64,000 bases of DNA from Copromyces sp. CBS 386.78 (GCA_030685235.1 MU839179.1:100650-164649); one strand, 5' to 3'. Shown: positions 24,930 through 36,565, counted from the first letter of the stretch. Made by a program: numbers and translations. The notes: generated from the letters alone by a model not told the origin.

Positions 24930-25025
24930 TCCCTATTCTTCTAAGGCTTTAATAATTATAAGTAGTTCCTTATTATAAATATTATAATTATATTTTACGG
25001 CGGAGTATTTTTATAAAAAATATAT
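24930..25025 (-). pseudogene. Remnant of retrotransposon RNase H
   Basis: On the minus strand one frame reads YNYNIYNKELLIII, then KALEE and a stop. This matches the Ty3/gypsy RNase H pattern in which D and W residues have become N and stop, as expected from RIP changing GAT to AAT and TGG to TAG. It sits on the 3' side of the reverse transcriptase remnant, in the normal order. Confidence 0.75.
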
Positions 25026-25514
25026 AATTAGGCGTAAAATATTCTCGTCGTCGTATTAGGATAGTATACTATTTACGGCCTAATTGGAAGCATTAGTTTC
25101 GATTACGGTTAGGCGGGATTAATTGTAAATTCGAAGGACGGGATTTATAATAAAAGTTTTCTTTAATTTTTTAAAAGCTTTTTAATAATTTTTTATTTAA
25201 TACTATTTAATTAATTTCTTCGTAAAGTTATATAGTAGAATAATTATAATCGAGAAATATTAGATAAAGCGCCGGTAGAAATTTGTAAATTTTAGGAATT
25301 TTTGGAATTAGTATTGTAATTACAGGGCTTCTTATTTAATAATAGTTTTTACTTTTATAAGGTTTATTTCTATACCCCTTAGTATAATAAAAAGGCTTAA
25401 ATATTTTATACGGGTAATATTGAATTTATATTTATCGATATTTAATTAGAAGTTAGCGTTAATTATTTTTCTAAGGATTTTATTTATATAGGCGGTATAT
25501 TCTTCTACGTTTTT

Positions 25515-25690
25515 AAAATAGACGAGGATATTATTTAGGTACGCTATTGTATAAATATTTAGAATATTATATAATATATTATTAATATAATTCTAGAATA
25601 TATTATGTATGTTTTAGAAGCCGAAAGGAAGCATTAGTAATTTATAGAGATTAAAACGTATAATGAAAGTAATTAGTTATTTATAGCCTT
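25515..25690 (-). pseudogene. Remnant of gypsy reverse transcriptase
   Basis: The minus strand reads F.IRFNLYKLLMLPFGF, then a stop, then about 30 codons later AYLNNILVYF. These are the 'MPFGL.NAP.TFQ' and catalytic 'YLDDIL(V/I)Y' boxes of Ty3/gypsy reverse transcriptase. Both catalytic aspartates now read as asparagine (GAT to AAT), and at least two stops interrupt the stretch. It establishes both the superfamily and the minus orientation. Confidence 0.85.
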
Positions 25691-28600
25691 CCTAAATACG
25701 GATTCGGTTGAAAGCGGCGATAATATTTAGTTTGGTAAAGATTTTAGTATAGTAAATAGTATTAAAAGTTTTTTTAATTAGTTGAAGCGGGTATTGTATT
25801 TTAAATATAATATTATTAATACTATAGTAGTTAATATAAATACGAATACCCTTACTAAACTTATTTATAAGGAATAAAAGTAAGGTTGCTTGGGATTAGG
25901 AAAGTTTAATAAAATTGTTCTTTAATTAACCGTTAATCTATTTTTTAACGATAGCTACTTCTATAGGTGAAATTAGTCGGTAGCGGGCGTTCGGCGGCTT
26001 TTCCCTTGGCGTAAATTCGATTTTGTAGTTATATATTCGATAGGGCGGAAATTTATTCGCTTTTTTAATATAGAAAATATTAATCTTTTTCTTTTCTTTT
26101 TAATCTACGTCTTTTGCGTACGCATTGATAAATTTGTAGAGGCGTTTTAAGAGGCGGTCCTTATATTATTTACCTTTATTATTTATAATATCTTGGGTTA
26201 TTTTTTTAATAAGGTTATTATAAATATTAATTTTATAAAGGGCTATTAATCAGTAGATTTCTATATAATTCGTGAAGTAGGGTTGTAAATCGTACGTTTC
26301 GTATAAGAAATTAAAAGTAGTAACGTTAATATTATATATATTCTAAGCGTTAATTCGTCCTTCGATTATTTTAAACCGCTTTATAATTAAATAAGCGGTA
26401 TTAAAGGAATTTTTTACGTCTTTTACTTTTTTATAAGGTAGTATAGGTGTAAAAGGTTCTACTACTTATTTTAGTACGTTATAATTTAATAAAACTGCGT
26501 TTCTAGTAAATTTTTTAACGGGAAGTTTGAAATGGTGTGAAAGGAGGTCGTAGTAGTATAGTTACGCTTTTTGTTTTAAGTAGAGATTTTCGTCGGCTTT
26601 ATAAAATTTATAAAGGTTATAGGCCTTACTTCTAGGGTAGTTTTCGTAGGGTTTACGATAGGGGGGCGGAACGGAGATAGAATCGTTCTTTAATAGTAAT
26701 TTTAGTATTTGAATATCGTTATATTCCGGTCCTTTATAAGGGATATAGTCTTAAAGCCGTAATAGCCTCAATGTATTTTAGTAAAGCTTTTATTAGTATA
26801 AGAGTGGTACGGAATTAGAATTAGCTTTTAGTAGTAATTCTAAATATTGGTAATAGTAATTTACCCTATTAGTAGTCTTATCGATGTTTTTATCGGTAGC
26901 CCTGGGGTAGTATTTTAAATTTTAAAGTTTTCTTGAACTTTAGTGAGGTAGTAGTCGATCTTTTAGAATTTAATATTCTATTGGATTTTAGCGAGGTAGT
27001 AGCCCCGGCGGCTAAATATTATTGTATATAAATCCTTTTATAAAGATTAGGTATTAATCCTTTAGAATTTAATATTCTAATAGATTTTAGTAAGGTAGTA
27101 GCTTCGGCGGTTAAATATTATTACGTATAAATCTTTCTATAAGGATTAGAATTAAACGATTTATTAGATTGCTTTTTATCCGGCTAATATAATTGTTTAT
27201 TTTAGGTGGAAGTCTTAGTATTTTTGGGATATTTAGTAATATTCTTTTATTTTATTCGTTTATTATTATTATATAAAGTTAGTAATATAAATTATTAGGA
27301 GAGCGGTTCTATATATTGGGGGCGTTCTATAGGGAAATAGGGAGATCCGATAGGAAGTATTAATTAGCGTACCGATTAGTAAATTAGACCTTCCTTTTTA
27401 TTTAAAAGATATACAGTTCGTATTTTTTAAGTTAGGGTAGTTTTAAGATAATAGGGTAGTTGGGGGAAATATTGTAAATTAAGAATATAATATTTTTTAA
27501 GTAATAATTAATATAAAGGTTTGTTGTAAGTTTTTTAGTAATGAGTCCTTTTATAATATTGTTAGCGAAAGTTAGTTTTTTAGGTTTTAAGAGTTTAAAT
27601 ATAGTAAGTCTATTTTTCTTTATAAAAGAACGGTCGATAAAAGTAAATATTATATAATTATTATTAATAAAAATTATATAATGAATTTTATACGGTCCGA
27701 GGGATAGATAAGAGGAAAGGAGTAATGAATTTTGATGGAGATTATTTAGTGAATTAATAATAATTATTTTTAGATTTTTGAACGGCTCTTTCCTTTTTCT
27801 TATAGACTTTTTTCGCCTTTGTAGGCGATTATTTATAGGGTTTAATTATTTCCTTAGTTATTACTTACGTTGTTATTATAATATTCTTCGCCTTTATTTT
27901 CTTCTCCGGTGTTTATAGTATGGAGGTTTATATAGTTGCTATATCCCTACTAGCCGGGTACTAGGGGGTTAGTATTAGTATTATCGGTATTATTAGTATT
28001 CCCGGTATTTTAACCGGTACTTCCGCTTCCCCGGCTTCTTTTACTTCCTTTTCAACTATTTTAACCTTTTTTATTATTTTTTCGGCCCTTCTTATTACCG
28101 GTTTGGGGGCCGCGATTGCTATAGTTAATATTATTGCGGTAGTTCTTTATAATATACCCTTCTTTTTTATATTTATAATATAGGTTATTTTTATTTTAAT
28201 ATTTGATAATATTATTATAGACGGTTTATAAAACGTAGATAGCGTTAAGGTTTATAATATTATTTCCTTTATTAATAGTTTTTTCCGAATTATTATTAGA
28301 ATTCGAATTAAAAGTTTTACTAGTAGCGGATTTGGACCTATAGTCGTCGTCTTTAATATTATACGCGAAATTACGGTAGAATAATAATTATTTTTTAAAA
28401 TCGTTTTTAATAAGGAGGGTTCGTTAATAAGTGAGGGAGGTATAGAGTTTCTAAGAGATTTTATTCCGTAGGTAATATATTTTTATAATATTATTTAAAT
28501 TATAGTAATTAGTAGTTTTAATGTACTTTATTTCGAAGTTGGCGAAGAAACGGTTTCTTTATTTAAATTTATTAAGTTTGCGGGCGGTATTTAAGTGTAA

Positions 28601-29666
28601 ATTTATATTATTATAATAGGTGTCTAAGAAGGATAGGAATTTAATACCTATTTTTTATTATTAAACTTCGGGATTATTAGGGTTTATAAGAATTTTCTAA
28701 ATATCTTTATCGATTAAAGTAACTACTTTAGGGTTAAGTAAGTAGTTTGCGTAAACGATCTTAGTCTTTTTATTAGGGAATTTAATAATATTTAAGGTTT
28801 AAACGGAAAGGATATAGCCTTTCTACATTAAATATATTTTATTATATTTAATATAATCTTTTTAAGTGGTTATAAAGGGTTTGGGGTTTAGGAGGAGCGG
28901 TTTCTAGTATTTTACTATATTTGTGCTACCGTTTATAGTAGTTTGGGCGGTATGGTTCTATTGGTTTATAGCGAGAATAGTTTATACTTTTTGGGCGAAG
29001 TTTCGTACGTTATTAAATTTAGTATAAATTCGATAAAATTCTTCTTAAATTTAGTAAAGGTCTTTTAAAATTTATTTACATTCGTCGAAGATATTAATAT
29101 ATTATTCTTTTTTAAATTGGAATTTAAATTAAAAATTCCGAAATTCTTTAATAGTAATAGTAAGATAATAATTAAATATTTTAATTATTCGGGTAATAAG
29201 GTTAATAATTATTTGAAATATTCTTCCTTCGGTTAGGTTAAAGGAGTTAATAAAGGTATTATTATAAATAGGTTCAACTTTCGCCGAATATTAAGTAACG
29301 GTTATAATAAGAGTTATAATTATATTAGTACGAGGGAGTCCGTTTAAAGTTGCTAAGTAGATTTTTTTATTAGTAGGGGGGTTAGAGTTTTCTATTAGTA
29401 CTCTTGAATTTTCCGGCTTTTTGGTATAATTTAGTACGTTAGGTATTTTAATATTGTTATTTGTAATATATTCTAGTAATTGGGTTTATTACGGGGCGTT
29501 TAGGAGGATACCTTCGTCTATAATAATATCGTCGTTATTTGGAATTATAGATTCGGGTCTTCGTAACCTCTTATTCTTTAGCGATTAGTAGCGTTATTTA
29601 GTTGTATTGAATAATATACGTTTGAAAAGATATATGTTCGTAGTGTAATAGTTAAATATAATTAAT

Positions 29667-30023
29667 TATTATAGGGTAAGGCGAACATTAAGTATTTATA
29701 AAGATATTTATAATTGTACGAGGAAGAGGAAACTATTTAGGGGAGTTTTAATAGCTATTTATATATAGTGAGTATATGGCCTATATAATTTAATTATCTT
29801 ATAGATTATCCTATAAATTATCTTATAGGCTGGTATAATTTGTGTAGCCTTGGCGATAGGGGTAGGCTAATAACCGTAGCTAGTTAGATATCAGATGCGT
29901 TTAGCCGCATCTACTATGCTGGGTCTCTGCAGCCAATTAGAGCATACTATCAACCCGGCAACCATTGCCGTGGTGAAGGCAGCGATATAGGACGGTTAGT
30001 CAGTCACAGATAACCCTGTGACA
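29667..30023 (-). repeat. LTR of the gypsy element (right copy, 5' LTR of the minus-strand element)
   Basis: The copy has the same 357-bp length as the left one. Here the right (outer) part is the well-preserved half, ending GTGACA at 30023, while the inner left part is TA-rich. The mutation load is thus mirrored between the two copies. Confidence 0.92.
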
Positions 30024-30044
30024 GAACAAGACGCATCACACTCC

Positions 30045-31284
30045 TCACACACCCGAGTCAATTACCGGTTCCAACGGTCTCTTGTACAACGTCCACTCTC
30101 GGCAGGATTTACTAGCAACGTCAGGAATCGAGAGCTTCGCAATCTCGTCGGGTCGTTCCTGGTAGACACAAAACATGAAAGCACGATAGCATATCAGTTA
30201 CCGTCCGACCAAAGAGTGTACACTAGAGAGATAGAGTGAGGCTATGAAGACATGGACTTACCAGAATATTCACATAGAGACCCGCGCTGACGTGCCACGC
30301 CAGATGGCAGTGCAGCGGCCACACCCCCGGATTGTCCGTGACAAAGTCCATGACCATGTAGCCGGGCCCCTGGCCAGGACGTCCGGGCTGCAAGATGTGC
30401 GTGTCGCGACGCATCGGGTTATCGAAGTTGGCCACGCCGTCCCACTTGCCCACGCCCTCGGCCACGATCCAGAAATCGTGCCCGTGGAAGTGGATCGGGT
30501 GCTGGCTGCGGTTGGTCAGGCTGTGGTTGTTCAGGATGATGCGGACTGAGCTGTTGCTGCCGACGTTGTATGTCATCCGTTCCGGGCTCTGGACGTATGA
30601 CGTGTTACCCTGCCCTTGGTTCTCAAGCAGGAGGATTGGGTGCCTGAGGATAAGGTTAGGCGCGTGTTAGCGGAATTTGGAGTTTTGAGCCCCCCCCCGG
30701 AGTCTGGTCATGATGGGCCAGATAGGTAAGGTACACTACTCACTCGAAGTCTGCCCGAAAGGTCATATTGTTGACAAACCACAGCTTATTTCCCGTGGCG
30801 TTTGCTGCAAACGTGATGTCTAGTGTGATGGTTGTTTCCGGCTCGGCTGGTGGGCTCATTGGATACAGGGGAGTTGTCATGGAGAGCGGTACCTGAAAGG
30901 GAGTCAGTCAGTCTTAGACGATGGAAGGAAGGATATAAAGTCCCACAGCATTGGGAATTGGCAGGCACAGACATTTCCGCAGAATGAGTCGTCGTAGACT
31001 GTTGCAGTGGAGTTGGGCAGGACGGACGTGTCCGCCTTCTCGTAGTAAATGGCAGCCCGTGCGTGTCCCTGACTGCTGACAGAACACGGCGGACTGACGT
31101 CGGACCTCATCCAGATGGCGTCGGTCGAACACCCTGTGGCGGTAACCAAAACGTCGGTCCGCTGGCCGATTCCTATGGTCACAACGTCGGTCATGTACGG
31201 CACAACCGGGATAAAGTCTTGGGCGAACACCTTCATCTTCATGCCGTCAATAGTGAATCTTTGCGTGCCCTGACTGCCAATATT
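30045..31284 (-). pseudogene. 5'-truncated ascomycete laccase
   Basis: The exons I can chain are 31284-30973, 30892-30744, 30643-30262 and 30158-30045, 318 codons fully in frame to TGA. They encode the second and third cupredoxin domains of a multicopper oxidase: GSQGTQRFTIDGMKMKVF and VPYMTDVVTIGIGQRTDVLV; then the copper-binding motif HPIHFHGHDF; then HCHLAWHVSAGLYV with its Cys and His ligands. The C-terminus VIDSGV is the DSG-(L/I/V) plug typical of ascomycete laccases. The whole first domain, with its HWHG-type copper ligands, the signal peptide and the promoter are missing: homology stops at 31284 where a thioesterase exon on the other strand begins. One intron has an unusual GTCTGT donor at 30972. 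It cannot be a working laccase. Confidence 0.88.
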
Positions 31285-31295
31285 CTCTCCTCTAG

Positions 31296-31628
31296 CACAT
31301 GGCCGTGGAACGGCTGGAGGAATACGGTCTCGACAAGAAGCGCTTGGCAAGGTGGACCAGTCTGGCTCTGAATTCGCATGTCATCGCGCGCGACTATGAG
31401 CCATCAGGTCGGGTCCCTGTGTTGGAGGTATTTTACGGCGATCCCATCGCCGATGTAGCACCCTCCAAGGCCGAATGGCTGGTGAAGAAGCTGTCCCGCT
31501 GGGCCGACTTCGTAGACGATGCCCGGTTCCATGAGGTGCATGGCCATCATTATACTCTACTTGCTCCCGAGAATATCGACTCGTTCGCAAAGACCTTTGT
31601 GTCGAGGTTGGCGGGTCGAGGGCTTTGA
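31296..31628 (+). pseudogene. Last exon of an NRPS-like/PKS thioesterase domain
   Basis: After an acceptor-like CTCTAG there is an open stretch of 110 codons to TGA. It begins HMAVERLEEYGLDKKRLARW and contains ARDYEPSGRVPVLEVFYGDP and FHEVHGHHYTLLAPEN, ending in a typical helical tail. This is the C-terminal end of an alpha/beta-hydrolase thioesterase domain as found at the end of fungal NRPS-like or polyketide enzymes; the catalytic His should be in HGHHYT. The Ser and Asp of the triad and all upstream domains are absent. It abuts the laccase remnant within about 11 bp, so it has no room for a promoter or preceding exons. NRPS-like versus PKS origin cannot be decided from this piece. Confidence 0.8.
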
Positions 31629-32555
31629 ACAGGAATTGATGTGGTTTAGTTTCTGCTGCATTGTCGGTGGGTCGATCCACCGGAGGGGGGAAAATGGGGG
31701 CCGACAATTATGTGCGACACACAAGGCAACGAAAATGAAGGAATCGATTGATGATTGTTGTATTGAGTTGCAAAAGGGAAGAAATGTATGGAGTGGAGAG
31801 GTCTGGAGGGCGCTAAATGCTAGCGGAAGAGAGGCCGTGCCCTGCCGGGTGAATGCCATGGCCAGGTGCACGTGCCTCCAACAGATAGACTACCTTTTTC
31901 CCCCCATAGCAGTCGCAACCGACACTTTTTCTTTCCGGTACTTACCGTGTTGGATCCAGGGGCATTCTCTCTCTTCAGTTCCATATTTATTATTCAGATC
32001 AATCATTATATCACGACTTCAATTGCACATGTTTGTTGTTTTAGTTCCCAAATCTCTCTCAATTTTCCCACTTGGACCCACAATGCACCGACCCCCGAGG
32101 ATGTACCTCCATCCCAAAACATGGTCGACAGAACAGCCATTACCTCCCATTAATTGACTCCGCTAGATATTAAAGGACGCTGATATGTTGCTAGTGCGGG
32201 ATTACATGTTGGGTTTTGTCACAAATGCAAGGGTTGAACCAAGACCATCGAGTGTCCCAGTGCAGGGTACTCGTGTCTTTGCTGCTGACTTAGCGACGTG
32301 TTGGCTAAATGAAAGTGAGTATCCCGTCTGGTCTCGTCTATCGGCCATGAATTTCTCGACACTTCGCACATGGTTGCTTATTTCCAAGAACATCGTGTAT
32401 CTCTCGAGTATTATTACACAGCTCCCTTGTCCACGACTCCCTTCTTCCACAAAAACCACACAACATGCGCATTCCCTACCACAGAAAGCTGGGCCATCTC
32501 CCTGTAGCCTAATCCAGTCCCCTTGCCATAAGGTACCCTTGTTGGCTCTTCCCCA
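31629..32555. other. Intergenic
   Basis: This is DNA between the thioesterase remnant and the 3' end of the secreted-protein gene. Overlapping frames of 80-210 codons near 31520-32150 have no family features and are probably chance. Confidence 0.45.
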
Positions 32556-33446
32556 TTATGCAAGGTCTGACGGTCTCTTTACGATTGACATACCGGCTTT
32601 GGTACCTGTCAGATCATACCATCTCATACCCGCCACCATCGCGTTCGGTTGAGTGCAAGTGTCCATAATGGCACCGGCGGTCTGAGCAATGCTCTGACTA
32701 TGTGCGCGAATCTCAGTCAGCTTGAAGTTTCTCCCACCGAGACTCTGTAGAGGTACCCCCAGTAGAGGTAGTTGGTGTCTGGCAAGCTCAGGCTCATCGA
32801 GAGAAAGGAGCGGACAGAAAGAATATAAAAAGGAATGGAAGACTTACCAAGTCCCCCACTTGCTCGAATCATCATACCAAGGGCCAGCCGGCCCTAACAT
32901 CGCAGTGCCATACAGGCAGTAAACCAAGGTTGACATGCCAGTGCCGCTGTTGCTGGTTACCTTGCGAGCTGTGCACGGGACTTGACCGGCTGCCGCCAGG
33001 TTGTTGATGCAGATGACTGCGTCCGAGGCCTGGATCCAACAAGAGTTAGTTCTTGCGTCTTCTCACAGTCCCCTTTTTTTTTGCCTTGGAGTCCACCATG
33101 TTTGATGCCTGGCTCTGTAAGGTAGGTCGTCACTAACCTTCGCTTGCTTATCGCTATTATAACTGCACTCGTACTGAGAATCCCAGCGCTTATCATGCGC
33201 AGTGGCACTAGTGGTGCTGTTGACCGTGTCAAGGTAGGCCTGCAAAGCCTCCTGGGGAGACAAGGCGGTGTCGGGGTTGGCGATGATGGTGTCCACCCAT
33301 TTGGCGAACGAGAAGCGTTCATGACCTGCGGCTTTGGACTTGGTAGCGGCCACGGACTTGGTAGCGGTCACGGTGGCGGGAGCGGCGAGGGCTTGGGAGC
33401 TGATGAGGCCAAGGGCCAGCAGAGAAAGAGATGCGAAGTTGACCAT
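32556..33446 (-). CDS. Secreted six-cysteine preproprotein, copy A
   Basis: Exons 33446-33138, 33029-32848 and 32697-32556 give 210 residues. The start MVNFASLSLLALG opens a clear signal peptide (cleavage near ALA-AP) and matches the MV- starts of the two paralogues at 53.5 and 55.6 kb. The propeptide carries FSFAKWVDTIIANP and ALSPQEALQAYLD. A dibasic DKR site follows, where a Kex2-type protease would cut, then a mature part of about 115 residues starting WDSQYECSY. The mature part has six cysteines, in the contexts YECS, VICI, VPCT, VYCL, GTC and MDTC. The fifth Cys codon is split TG|T across intron 2. Intron 1 is phase 0 and intron 2 phase 2 in all three copies. The function is unknown. 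The plan resembles secreted effector- or killer-type proteins, which is only analogy. Confidence 0.85.
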
Positions 33447-34789
33447 GTTGATGACCTGCACACTGGTTGGCTGAAGATACTATAGGGGTCTTTTGGACAA
33501 GATTGTATATGGAAGGAGGATGTGAATGAGACAATGGAACAATAACTCGAGCTCTTGAAGGGTTCGCCATCCCTTCCTTTACAGATTCGTTGAACAGAAA
33601 ACCAGCAAGGGTGAGGTAATGCTGCATTCGGCTCCTCTTGCGAGTTCCGACTTCGACTTGTCAGACAGCTGCCAGATTGAGGGTATTGAAACCCGTTGGT
33701 TTCGTTAGCAAAGTCCTGAACCCGTTGGTTCCATTAGCAAGGTCCTGAAACCCGTTGGTTCCGTTAGCAAAGTCCTGAAGCTTTGGGAAAAGGAAAATGA
33801 CACGATATTCGTTGCTTATTCAATTCCCATTCATCATCTGATGAAATATCGCCAGTTCACAACACCACACGTGCAGGACGTCCAAACTTGCCATATTATC
33901 ACTTGACGATAGTAAAGTGCGGGCTAGTAGAACCACTGTCCTATGTGCGTTGGGTAGGGAGTAAAGGCCTTCTAACGAGATTGCACCACTCCTGTGATTC
34001 AATTGTTTGTTGGTCCTATGCAGCCCGTTGAATCCACAATACTACGTCGACCTGGTGTGCATGTTCGTTAGGGCCGGGAAAACTCAGGGGGAAGTAAACA
34101 GGGGACATGGGTACCCTCATTACTTCATTGGTCCAGAAGACTTTGGCGACTTCATGGATGGCCTGCAAACAATATCAGCAAAAGCAACTTCTATATCTTC
34201 AACTATCACCAGCAGACGGCTTAAAGGATCGGTCCGAGGGGTCAGTCTTTTAATAAAGTTGGCGGCCAGCACAGTTTTCGTTGACAACTCAAGTTTTTTC
34301 TCCATATGCACGGCGACTCGGCTCGCGTGATGTGATGGATTGGTGGAAGACAACGGCATTGTTGGTGTTGGGCTAACTCTAAACCCGGGCCGAAGAAACG
34401 GAGAAGTCCAGTCAAGGGTGCGGTGAAGATAGCGCAAAGGAGAGTGTCGACTCGTCGGAGACATGTTGGCAGCGTATAGGCGATGAACTGAGCATCAAGA
34501 CCAAAACCAGTGTGTGAATCTGGAAAAAAAAATAAAGATGGGAGAGACAGTCTGTTGGAGGCTGGAAAAGGCGACAACGAAAAGGGGGCTTGAATTGGTT
34601 GTCTAACTGAAGAGGAGAAACGGAAACCAATGGAACTGAAGCCAGGGCACGGACTTCCAACACAGTCGCTTCAAAGTTGAACGCTCCTACTGCAAGTCGA
34701 TCAATCCATCACCGAGTCAATTCCCACTTCCACATACGGACAACACCACCCCCAAGTCCTTCCTTCAATTTTCTCTCGCTCTTTCCAAA
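33447..34789. other. Intergenic, upstream of copy A and of the broken copy
   Basis: This is a shared upstream region between copy A (minus) and a degraded paralogue (plus), which are divergent. It contains a 30-bp triplicated repeat and otherwise no supported gene. Confidence 0.5.
33691..33779. repeat. Three tandem copies of a 29-30 bp unit
   Basis: The units lie at 33691-33720, 33721-33749 and 33750-33779, each of the form CCCGTTGGTTYCRTTAGCAA plus RGTCCTGAA. They differ at a few positions, all C/T or A/G. They lie about 250 bp upstream of copy A's start and could be part of its promoter. Confidence 0.92.
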
Positions 34790-35928
34790 ATGGTTAGATA
34801 CCTAACTTCTCCCGCCTTTCCACCCTCCCGCTTGTGGCTTTGGGAGTTCTTACCTCCCAAGTCAGTGCAACCGAACACCTGCCGTTGCCAAAGCGGCGGA
34901 AGTCACCACCCGGTTCTCGTTCGCCGAATGGTTCGACTCCATCATCGCTGACCGTCACAACGGCTTGCACTGTTCAACAGACGGACGACTCGGACAGGCT
35001 CAACACACCGGAGCGGTTTGTCGTCTGGTCCTATTGACGTTGGCGATTAGCACAGTTGTCACTTCGCAGCAATAAAGAGAGGAAAGACGTACAAGAAAGC
35101 ACAAGCAAGACATTAATCACAACAAAAGGAAAACCTTGGCGGCTTCAGCCGCTACCTATTGTGATGCTAGATGCAGATGACAAGTGCCCTAAAAGCCTGC
35201 AGGGTCAATTCTCAAGATGGGCCCGATGTGGGAAACTTCGTCCTTGCTTCCTACATGCGTACATCCTATCGCCCCTATAACTGACTCAATCCTTCCATGT
35301 TGGCATCGCAGGTTTGCATTAACTTTGCTATGTCCACGGGTTTGCATGAAAGATGCCAATCACCATATCAGAACCTCCTGTCCCACGGCCACTCGCACCC
35401 TCCTCCTGCCTCCAACCCTGCACGACGTTTACGGACCCTCTAACGTAGGTTCAAGTGTCCATAATGAGGCCTGCATACTGGGCAATGCTCGCGCTATGTT
35501 CGCAACGATCAGCACCTCACCTCTCTCTCTCTGTCTTGGCCGAGCGATCATTGGATTCAAACAACGCAAGAGATGGATGGTGACCTACCAAGTATCCCAG
35601 TCGCCCGGCGGAGCAGGCTCATTCCATGCCACAATTGCAGCAGTCCCAGATGCACAGTATGCCAGGGTATATTTAGTGATTTTGGCGCCCGGCCATATCG
35701 CCACGCAGGTTTCTTGGCAGGTAGTCCTCCTAAACCAACGCTCGTGCTGCCTCTCAGTGCTTCTCATGAACGAACAGCCTTTGCTGACAACACAGATGGC
35801 TTGATGATGAAAACAGCCAGACCATTGCTTAGACCGCGGGCACCATCATGGATGCCTGGACCAAGCCGGACGGGGCGGTGGAGGGACATTGTCAGGCGAC
35901 TCTGAACGGGATCAACAATGGTGTTTAG
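34790..35928 (+). pseudogene. Broken six-cysteine secreted paralogue (copy D)
   Basis: Pieces of the family can be read on the plus strand. An ATG at 34790 (MVRYLTS) starts a signal-like stretch that continues only in another frame (VALGVLTSQVSA). The propeptide word TRFSFAEWFDSIIAD at about 34908-34953 is in yet another frame. A last-exon remnant near 35824-35928 reads IA-stop-TAGTIMD, then WTKPDG and GINNGV before TAG. Here CAG has become TAG where copy A has SIAQTAGAIMD, and the cysteine after IMD is lost. At least two frameshifts and one nonsense change make it a pseudogene. Another fragment in the opposite orientation (copy E) sits inside its span. Confidence 0.7.
35350..35720 (-). pseudogene. 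Partial six-cysteine paralogue (copy E), opposite strand
   Basis: The minus strand shows the family's second exon ending KITKYTLAYCASGTAAIV and PPGDWDTW, with a GTAGGT donor at 35588. The third exon starts at 35493 after CATAG and reads ASIAQYAGLIMDT followed by TGA at 35451-35453, where intact copies have the sixth cysteine codon (TGC). Both splice junctions keep the family positions and the TG|C split. No first exon with a signal peptide is recognisable, so this copy is truncated as well as terminated. Confidence 0.72.
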
Positions 35929-36565
35929 ATTGGTAGCAACCAAGGCCTCAACTGAGGTCAGAAATTTCAGATCCAAAGCCGGCCTTGGCCGGAGACGGAA
36001 AAAAAAGAGTCGAGGGAAATGATAGGATATGGTAGCTTAATATGTCGCAGGTTCCCCTGGTGCCCGTCTGCGCGAAGGGGGTAGCATCGTCGGTGGTTGG
36101 ATGGAGGAAGGGAGACTGGTGATTATCGGGACATGCCAAGGAGTCTGTTAGTAAATACTACCTATAAGCAGCCGGCAGTAGGGTGGACACTAACATTTAC
36201 AGGTGCCGCGGAATGTCACCCTAAAAACCGGGCCGGGACGAATCCAGGTGGACATTGGTGGGGCTACGGCAGGTTACAGCGGCTCTCCCACTGTAATTTC
36301 CTGTTGTCCCGTACATGAGGGAAAATGGGTTGTTCTCATAACATTCCTGGGCCGCTTTCCAATAGCAATGCACGCATGATGGCAAAATTGAGCGGATATT
36401 TGTGTGAAAGAAGCATTTTAATATTGCCATGACATTAAAACAGCATAAAAGAAATGGTAGAAGGCCGTCAAGAAATCGAGTGTCCAATCACCCTCTCATG
36501 GTCCGGCCCCGGGCCCTTCCGCGCTTCGCAGTCCACCGTGACCCTACAAGCCACACATATCAGTC
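35929..36565. other. Intergenic
   Basis: This lies between the broken paralogues and the 3' end of the large helicase-AAA gene. It should include that gene's 3' untranslated region. I see no supported gene in it. Confidence 0.5.

Larger units (their letters stand above)
22465..30023 (-). mobile_element. RIP-degraded Ty3/gypsy LTR retrotransposon, full length
   Basis: A 7559-bp element with two 357-bp LTRs is flanked by the exact 5-bp target duplication GAACA (22460-22464 and 30024-30028). The LTR ends are a perfect hexamer inverted repeat, TGTCAC...GTGACA, in the less mutated copies. The interior is saturated with C-to-T and G-to-A changes and has no long frame. Read on the minus strand it still shows reverse transcriptase words (YLNNILVYF for the YLDD box) and the RNase H word NIYNKELLIII followed by KALEE. 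The order fits gag-pol of Ty3/gypsy running right to left. An integrase should lie to the left of these (about 22.9-24.8 kb), but I could not place it securely. The element is dead. It landed 22 bp from the laccase-remnant stop codon. Confidence 0.93.

Noticed and set aside
33691..33779. The three 30-bp units as a CRISPR-like array.
   Set aside because: The units are directly adjacent with no spacers, and the organism is a fungus. It is a plain tandem repeat.
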